Assembly: GCA_965235125.1 (NCBI GenBank)
Contig: CBDDXH010000041.1
Coordinates: forward strand, 1 to 9,836
DNA length: 9,836 nucleotides
From: Pelagilacustribacter hypolimneticus
GTDB taxonomy: Bacteria; Pseudomonadota; Alphaproteobacteria; Pelagibacterales; Pelagibacteraceae
Direction of reading: 5' to 3'
Made by a program: the position numbers and the translations under genes. The notes under the pieces are model-generated. The model ran no database searches and was not told where the DNA came from. It was given only the letters and a program-made list of their open reading frames with translations. Positions 6,386 to 9,836 of this stretch are shown one piece after another. The first letter of the stretch is position 1, and each line of letters begins with the position of its first letter.

Positions 6386-7260
6386 TAAAAATTTCTTTCT
6401 AAAATAAATTCTACTGTGTTAATTAAATCTTGTGCTTTTTTTCCATGTTTTTTAAGTTTACTCAATATATTTTTCTTTAGTTTTTGGGCATAAGAATTAG
6501 CTTTTTCGTAACCTATTAAACTTATTAAAGTGGATTTTCCTTTTTTTTGATCTTTTTTAGTAGATTTACCCGCTAGTTTTTTTGATCCTTTAAAATCAAT
6601 AAAATCATCAACTAATTGAAATAATAGCCCAATATTTTCACCTAATTGAGTTAAAGATTTTAGTTCTCCAATTTTTTTTTTTGCAATAACACCTGGCGCA
6701 AAACAACAAAAATTAAATAATTTTCCTGTTTTTTTTCTCTGCATATCTAGAATGTCTGATAATTTTTTCTTTTTCTTTTCAAAACTTAAATCAAGATATT
6801 GTCCGCCTGCAATGCCCGTATGGCCTGAACAAAAAGCTAAAGTTCGAACAAGATCTACTTTTGCCTTATGTTCTATTTTATAATTGCTATCTAATATCAT
6901 TTCAAAAGCTAGGGTTAATAATGAGTTGCCGGCTAAAATTGCTGTAGATTCGCTAAATTTTATATGCGTTGCCAATTTTCCTCTTCGCATTCTATCATCA
7001 TCCATAGAAGGAAGGTCATCGTGGATTAATGAATAAGAATGAATACATTCAACAGCTGCGCAAATATTCAAAAGTTTACTTGCTTTAATATTAAACAATT
7101 TTCCAGCTCCAATAATTATTGATGATCTAATTTTTTTACCCCCAGATAAAGAACCGTATTTCATTGCAGATATTAAACCAGATTTATTTTGATGATTAAA
7201 ATATCTTTTTAAAAAAATATTTATTTTTTTAGCATTAGCATCTAAGAATGATAGAGTCAT
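6385..7260 (-). CDS. ispA: Short-chain prenyl diphosphate synthase, probable farnesyl diphosphate synthase
   Basis: A 291-residue class II farnesyl-type synthase that builds farnesyl diphosphate (possibly geranylgeranyl diphosphate) from DMAPP and IPP, supplying IspB and other isoprenoid routes. The first aspartate-rich motif is DDLPSMD (81-87) followed by DDRMRRG, with the two-residue insertion typical of bacterial enzymes. Tyr76, five residues before it, matches E. coli IspA (AYSLIHDDLP) and favours a short product. The second motif is DDFID (218-222) in FQLVDDFIDFKG, followed by the lysine-rich GKSTKKDQKKGKSTL (231-245). GGKKIR (40-45) replaces the usual GGKRLR. The protein is very lysine-rich and contains an A11 tract at about codons 193-196. 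It sits between xseB (11-nt gap) and dxs (1-nt overlap), the conserved bacterial operon order. Farnesyl specificity is inference. Confidence 0.94.
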   Translation of the reverse strand: MTLSFLDANAKKINIFLKRYFNHQNKSGLISAMKYGSLSGGKKIRSSIIIGAGKLFNIKASKLLNICAAVECIHSYSLIHDDLPSMDDDRMRRGKLATHIKFSESTAILAGNSLLTLAFEMILDSNYKIEHKAKVDLVRTLAFCSGHTGIAGGQYLDLSFEKKKKKLSDILDMQRKKTGKLFNFCCFAPGVIAKKKIGELKSLTQLGENIGLLFQLVDDFIDFKGSKKLAGKSTKKDQKKGKSTLISLIGYEKANSYAQKLKKNILSKLKKHGKKAQDLINTVEFILERNF

Positions 7261-7271
7261 AAATTATAAAT

Positions 7272-7499
7272 TTATTTAATTTTTTTTCCTATGGTAGCAA
7301 TTTCTTTATTCCTTTTTTTAAATAATGAGTCTACCTGTTTGTTTAAAGTAATGAGGCGGGCATAATCATTAACCGATTCTGACAAATTAGTCTGATTGCT
7401 TTCTAATTTTTCAAGAATCTCATTAATTTCCTGTTTAAGCTCTTTTATTGATTTACTTTTAGTATTCTCTGGAATATTTTCCTTCTTCATTAAAAGCAT
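7272..7499 (-). CDS. xseB: Exodeoxyribonuclease VII small subunit
   Basis: This is the small subunit of exonuclease VII, which with several copies per XseA degrades single-stranded DNA to oligonucleotides in both directions. The 75-residue product is within the family's usual 70-85. It is almost entirely helical, with the core IKELKQEINEILEKLESNQTNLSESVNDYARLITLNKQVDSLFKKRNKEI (about 18-67). That core fits the XseB two-helix pattern (E-x3-ILEKLE, then a Ser-Val-x2-Y-x3-I/L turn). The sequence alone would be only suggestive, but its place directly upstream of ispA-dxs, as in E. coli and many proteobacteria, makes the call firm. The start may be Met1 at 7499 or Met4 at 7490; neither has a Shine-Dalgarno site. 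The partner xseA is not in the window. It is the first gene of its operon and is divergent from tsaC. Confidence 0.88.
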   Translation of the reverse strand: MLLMKKENIPENTKSKSIKELKQEINEILEKLESNQTNLSESVNDYARLITLNKQVDSLFKKRNKEIATIGKKIK

Positions 7500-7511
7500 A
7501 ATAATTACAAT
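7500..7511. promoter_or_regulatory. 12-bp divergent xseB/tsaC start region
   Basis: Only 12 bases, all but one A or T, lie between the two outward-facing ATG codons (21 if xseB starts at its second Met). The plus strand has a -10-like CATAAT at 7497-7502, which would start tsaC mRNA at or next to its ATG. The minus strand has a poorer TGTAAT (plus 7504-7509) for xseB. Neither has a convincing -35. Both promoters must reach into the opposite gene, so short or absent leaders are likely. Confidence 0.35.
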
Positions 7512-8465
7512 ATGAAAAATATCTATTCAAATATATTTAAAGTTAATAACAAAAGCTTATCTAAAGCTATTAACTATCTTAAAAAAAAAGACATTATAGG
7601 TGTACCTACAGAAACTGTCTATGGTTTAGCAGGTAATGCTTACTCTTCTACAGCGGTAAAAAAAATTTACCATTTAAAAAAAAGACCTTTTAAAAATCCA
7701 CTTATTATTCATTACCATAATCTAAAACAATTAAAAAATGATGCAGAGTTTAATAATAATTTTTCTAAACTTTATAAAAAATTTTCCCCAGGACCAATTA
7801 CTTTTGTTTTAAAAAAAAAGAAAAACTCAAAAATATCAAATATAGCAACAGCAAATTTAAATACGGTTGCTGTAAGATTTCCAAAAAATAAAACACTTAT
7901 AAAATTATTAAAAGCTATTAATTTTCCTTTGGCTATACCAAGTGCTAATAAATCATCTAGTATCAGTCCCGTTTCAGCAGAAGATGTTGCTCAGGAATTT
8001 AAAAATTCTTTAAAATTTATTATAAATGATGGTTCTAGCAAGATTGGTCTTGAATCTACTGTTGTAGATTTAACTGCTAAACCAAAGATATTAAGACCAG
8101 GATTTATTGGACTTAACTCTATTTCAAAAACTTTAAATAAAAAAATTTCAATTAATAATAATTTAAGAACTATTAAAGCCCCAGGTATGCTTAAAAGGCA
8201 TTACTCTCCTGGTATTCCAATAAAGCTTAATCAAAAAAAAGCTAAAAATAATGAAGCCTTTATTGTTTTTGGAAAAAAATATAAAAAGGCTAAAAATGTT
8301 TTCAATCTAAGTTATAAATCTAATTTAAATGAAGCTGCTAAAAATTTATATAAAACACTAAGATTAATTAAAAATAGAAATTATAAAATGATTTGTGTAT
8401 CTTCAATCCCCAAAAATGGTATTGGCTTAGCAATTAACGACAGATTAAATAGAGCTGCAAAATAA
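7512..8465 (+). CDS. tsaC: L-threonylcarbamoyladenylate synthase (Sua5/TsaC1 type)
   Basis: This enzyme forms threonylcarbamoyl-AMP from threonine, bicarbonate and ATP, the first step of the universal t6A37 modification of ANN-decoding tRNAs. The 317-residue protein has an N-terminal YrdC domain (about 15-205): GVPTETVYGLAGNAYSSTAVKKIYHLKKRPFKNPLIIH (30-67) with the Lys-Arg pair, FSPGPITFVL (91-100), AVRFP (120-124), the SAN motif at 144-146 and GLESTVVDL (179-187). A shorter C-terminal Sua5 domain (about 220-317) is introduced by APGMLKRHYSPGIPI (223-237). This makes it the long Sua5/TsaC1 form rather than the single-domain E. coli TsaC. The coding sequence is among the most AT-rich here (20-28% GC in sampled rows) and rich in Lys and Asn. 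It is followed after 3 nt by the ABC ATPase gene, so the two are probably co-transcribed, though no functional link is known. Confidence 0.95.
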   Translation: MKNIYSNIFKVNNKSLSKAINYLKKKDIIGVPTETVYGLAGNAYSSTAVKKIYHLKKRPFKNPLIIHYHNLKQLKNDAEFNNNFSKLYKKFSPGPITFVLKKKKNSKISNIATANLNTVAVRFPKNKTLIKLLKAINFPLAIPSANKSSSISPVSAEDVAQEFKNSLKFIINDGSSKIGLESTVVDLTAKPKILRPGFIGLNSISKTLNKKISINNNLRTIKAPGMLKRHYSPGIPIKLNQKKAKNNEAFIVFGKKYKKAKNVFNLSYKSNLNEAAKNLYKTLRLIKNRNYKMICVSSIPKNGIGLAINDRLNRAAK

Positions 8466-8468
8466 TTC

Positions 8469-9203
8469 ATGGATATTAAAGTAGATAGTTTAAGTAAGAA
8501 ATTTAATAATTTTCTGGCAGTAAATAATATTAATTTCACTTTAGAAAAAAATAAAACATTAGGCCTGTTAGGTCCAAATGGATGCGGAAAAACAACAACT
8601 ATAGGAATGATGCTGGGACTTATTACTCCGTCGAGTGGAGTTGTGTTAATAAATGGTCAAAATGTTGATAGTGCTAATCGAAACGATCTTTTAAGTAAAA
8701 TGAATTTTGCATCTCCCTATATTGAGCTACCAAAAAAACTAACGGTTAAACAAAATTTAGAAATTTATGGAAGACTTTATGGTGTTAAAGATTTAAAATA
8801 TAGAATTGCCGAAATCTCAGATAATTTAAACCTAAATAGTTTTTTAGATAAAAAAACGGGTGAATTATCTTCAGGGCAAAAAAATAGAGTTTCTTTAGCT
8901 AAATCATTAATAAATAAACCAGAAGTTTTGTTTCTTGATGAACCTACAGCCAGTTTAGATCCTGACATTGGAGATTTTGTAAGAGAATATATAGAAACTT
9001 ACAAATTAAAAAATAAGATAACTATTTTATTAGCATCTCACAATATGAAAGAAGTTGAAAGACTCTGCGATACTGTAATTATGATGAAAGAAGGACAAAT
9101 AGTTGATCGCGGTACCTGTAAAGAATTAATTAAAAGACACGGTAGAGATAATCTTGAAGATACATTTCTTAAAATTGCAAGGAGTAAAAATGAGATGGCA
9201 TAA
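8469..9203 (+). CDS. ABC-2 type transporter ATP-binding protein
   Basis: A 244-residue ATPase that would drive an ABC-2 exporter together with the permease encoded next. The nucleotide-binding domain is complete: A-loop region at FNNFLAV (12-18), Walker A GPNGCGKT (35-42), signature LSSGQ (133-137, with Ser for the usual first Gly), Walker B VLFLDEPT (153-160), D-loop SLDP (162-165) and switch His191 in LLASHNMKE. The Q-loop position reads FASPYIELPKKLTVKQNL (80-97), apparently with Ser82 rather than the usual Gln. I recall a similar SPY-containing stretch in a subset of NodI/COG1131-like ATPases, so this is probably a subfamily trait. The C-terminal extension after the H-loop is short. The gene starts 3 nt after tsaC and overlaps the permease by 14 nt. 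The substrate cannot be inferred. Confidence 0.93.
   Translation: MDIKVDSLSKKFNNFLAVNNINFTLEKNKTLGLLGPNGCGKTTTIGMMLGLITPSSGVVLINGQNVDSANRNDLLSKMNFASPYIELPKKLTVKQNLEIYGRLYGVKDLKYRIAEISDNLNLNSFLDKKTGELSSGQKNRVSLAKSLINKPEVLFLDEPTASLDPDIGDFVREYIETYKLKNKITILLASHNMKEVERLCDTVIMMKEGQIVDRGTCKELIKRHGRDNLEDTFLKIARSKNEMA
9179..9184 (+). promoter_or_regulatory. Strong Shine-Dalgarno site for the ABC permease
   Basis: AAGGAG lies five bases before the ATG at 9190, inside the end of the ATPase gene. It is the only clear Shine-Dalgarno site I found among the eleven starts in the window, and it fixes the permease start at an overlapping position. Confidence 0.85.
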
Positions 9204-9836
9204 AATCTATGGTTTAAGCCTAAGGCACATATATTTAATCAGAAGTTCTTTTCCTAGAATTTTAGATTTAATTTATTGGCCATCAATACAAGTTTTCTTA
9301 TGGGGATTTATTTCAGAATTTTTTACAGTAAGTTCCTCTTATTACAATAATACAGTTGGAATTATTTTGACCGCTGCAATTCTTTATGATTTTTTGTTTA
9401 GATCAAGTATTAGCTATAATATGATGTTTTTAGAAGAAATTTGGAGTAGAAATTTCACAAATCTTTTTATTGCACCCATTAAAATCAGTGAAATTATTGC
9501 TGCACTTACTCTAACTGCAATTTTCAGAACACTTATTGGATTAATTCCAGCGACATTGCTTGCTATTCCATTATTTGGTGTTTCTATTTTTAAATTAGGA
9601 ATCCCACTAATATTTCTTTTAATAGCTCTTTATATATTTGGCATAAGTTTAGGTTTAATGGTGACAGCTGGATTACTAAGATTCGGTCCTTCATTTGAAA
9701 ATATTGCCTGGGCAAGTTTATTTTTTTTAGCACCACTTGGATGTATTTATTATCCAATTGAAATACTGCCTGAATTTCTTCAAATAGTAGCTAAAGCTTT
9801 ACCTTTGGTTCATATTTTTGAAGAAATGAGAAATAT
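9190..9836 (+). CDS. ABC-2 type transporter permease (3' end cut by window edge)
   Basis: This is the membrane partner of the preceding ATPase. Reading from the ATG at 9190 gives 215 residues with no stop before the window ends. Five hydrophobic segments can be seen at about residues 25-43, 55-72, 100-130, 135-163 and 172-190, with a basic N-terminus (MRWHKIYGLSLRHIYLIRSS). The closing stretch, APLGCIYYPIEILPEFLQIVAKALPLVHIFEEMR (181-214), carries the family's re-entrant or loop pattern (YP...LP.FLQ..A..LPL.H..E..R) seen in NodJ/COG0842 permeases. One transmembrane helix and some 40-60 residues are probably missing. The gene overlaps the ATPase by 14 nt in another frame and has its own strong ribosome binding site, so a balanced ATPase-permease pair is likely. 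I can see no clue to the substrate. Confidence 0.9.
   Translation, partial: MRWHKIYGLSLRHIYLIRSSFPRILDLIYWPSIQVFLWGFISEFFTVSSSYYNNTVGIILTAAILYDFLFRSSISYNMMFLEEIWSRNFTNLFIAPIKISEIIAALTLTAIFRTLIGLIPATLLAIPLFGVSIFKLGIPLIFLLIALYIFGISLGLMVTAGLLRFGPSFENIAWASLFFLAPLGCIYYPIEILPEFLQIVAKALPLVHIFEEMRN

Noticed and set aside
8777..8968. 63-codon minus-strand reading frame opposite the ABC ATPase
   Set aside because: Antisense to the signature and Walker B region of a clear gene.
1..9836. Search for tRNA, rRNA, CRISPR, insertion sequence, phage or defence genes
   Set aside because: Almost every base is covered by recognisable housekeeping genes and the spacers are short; no signature of these elements was seen.

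Overview
This is an AT-rich (roughly 30% GC) housekeeping segment from a small-genome bacterium, most likely an alphaproteobacterium of the marine SAR11/Pelagibacterales type or a similarly reduced relative. The grounds are protein sequence character (lysine- and asparagine-rich variants of alphaproteobacterial-looking enzymes), the pairing of a polyprenyl synthase with a divergent S49 peptidase-glyQ unit, and extremely tight gene packing. The taxonomic placement is inference; no rRNA or other decisive marker is present. I see no rRNA, tRNA, CRISPR array, insertion sequence, phage gene or attachment site. No gene-free stretch exceeds 300 bases; the longest is 144.

Layout. On the left, a minus-strand unit holds an S49 peptidase and glyQ (glycyl-tRNA synthetase alpha, cut by the window edge). 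It is divergent from a plus-strand long-chain polyprenyl diphosphate synthase (ispB). ispB converges on pdxH (minus), which is divergent from aroC (plus). aroC converges on the minus-strand operon xseB-ispA-dxs, the same order as in E. coli. xseB is divergent, only 12 nt apart, from a plus-strand unit: tsaC/Sua5, an ABC ATPase, and an ABC-2 permease cut by the right edge.

How the genes fit together. DXS opens the MEP pathway, IspA makes farnesyl diphosphate and IspB extends it to the quinone tail. AroC makes chorismate, the source of the quinone ring. PdxH makes PLP, whose de novo route also starts from DXP. Much of the window therefore feeds ubiquinone and cofactor synthesis. glyQ and tsaC serve translation.

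The most interesting signals are architectural rather than a new system. Both convergent gene pairs end on a shared TTAA, so their stop codons overlap. A GC-rich hairpin at the aroC/dxs junction is written into the conserved last codons of aroC and lies next to a four-copy hexanucleotide repeat that forms the DXS tail. Divergent start codons are 12, 34 and 144 nt apart. Only one clear Shine-Dalgarno site was found among the eleven starts. PdxH appears to lack the arginines of the known E. coli allosteric PLP site. I found no convincing undescribed multi-gene system.
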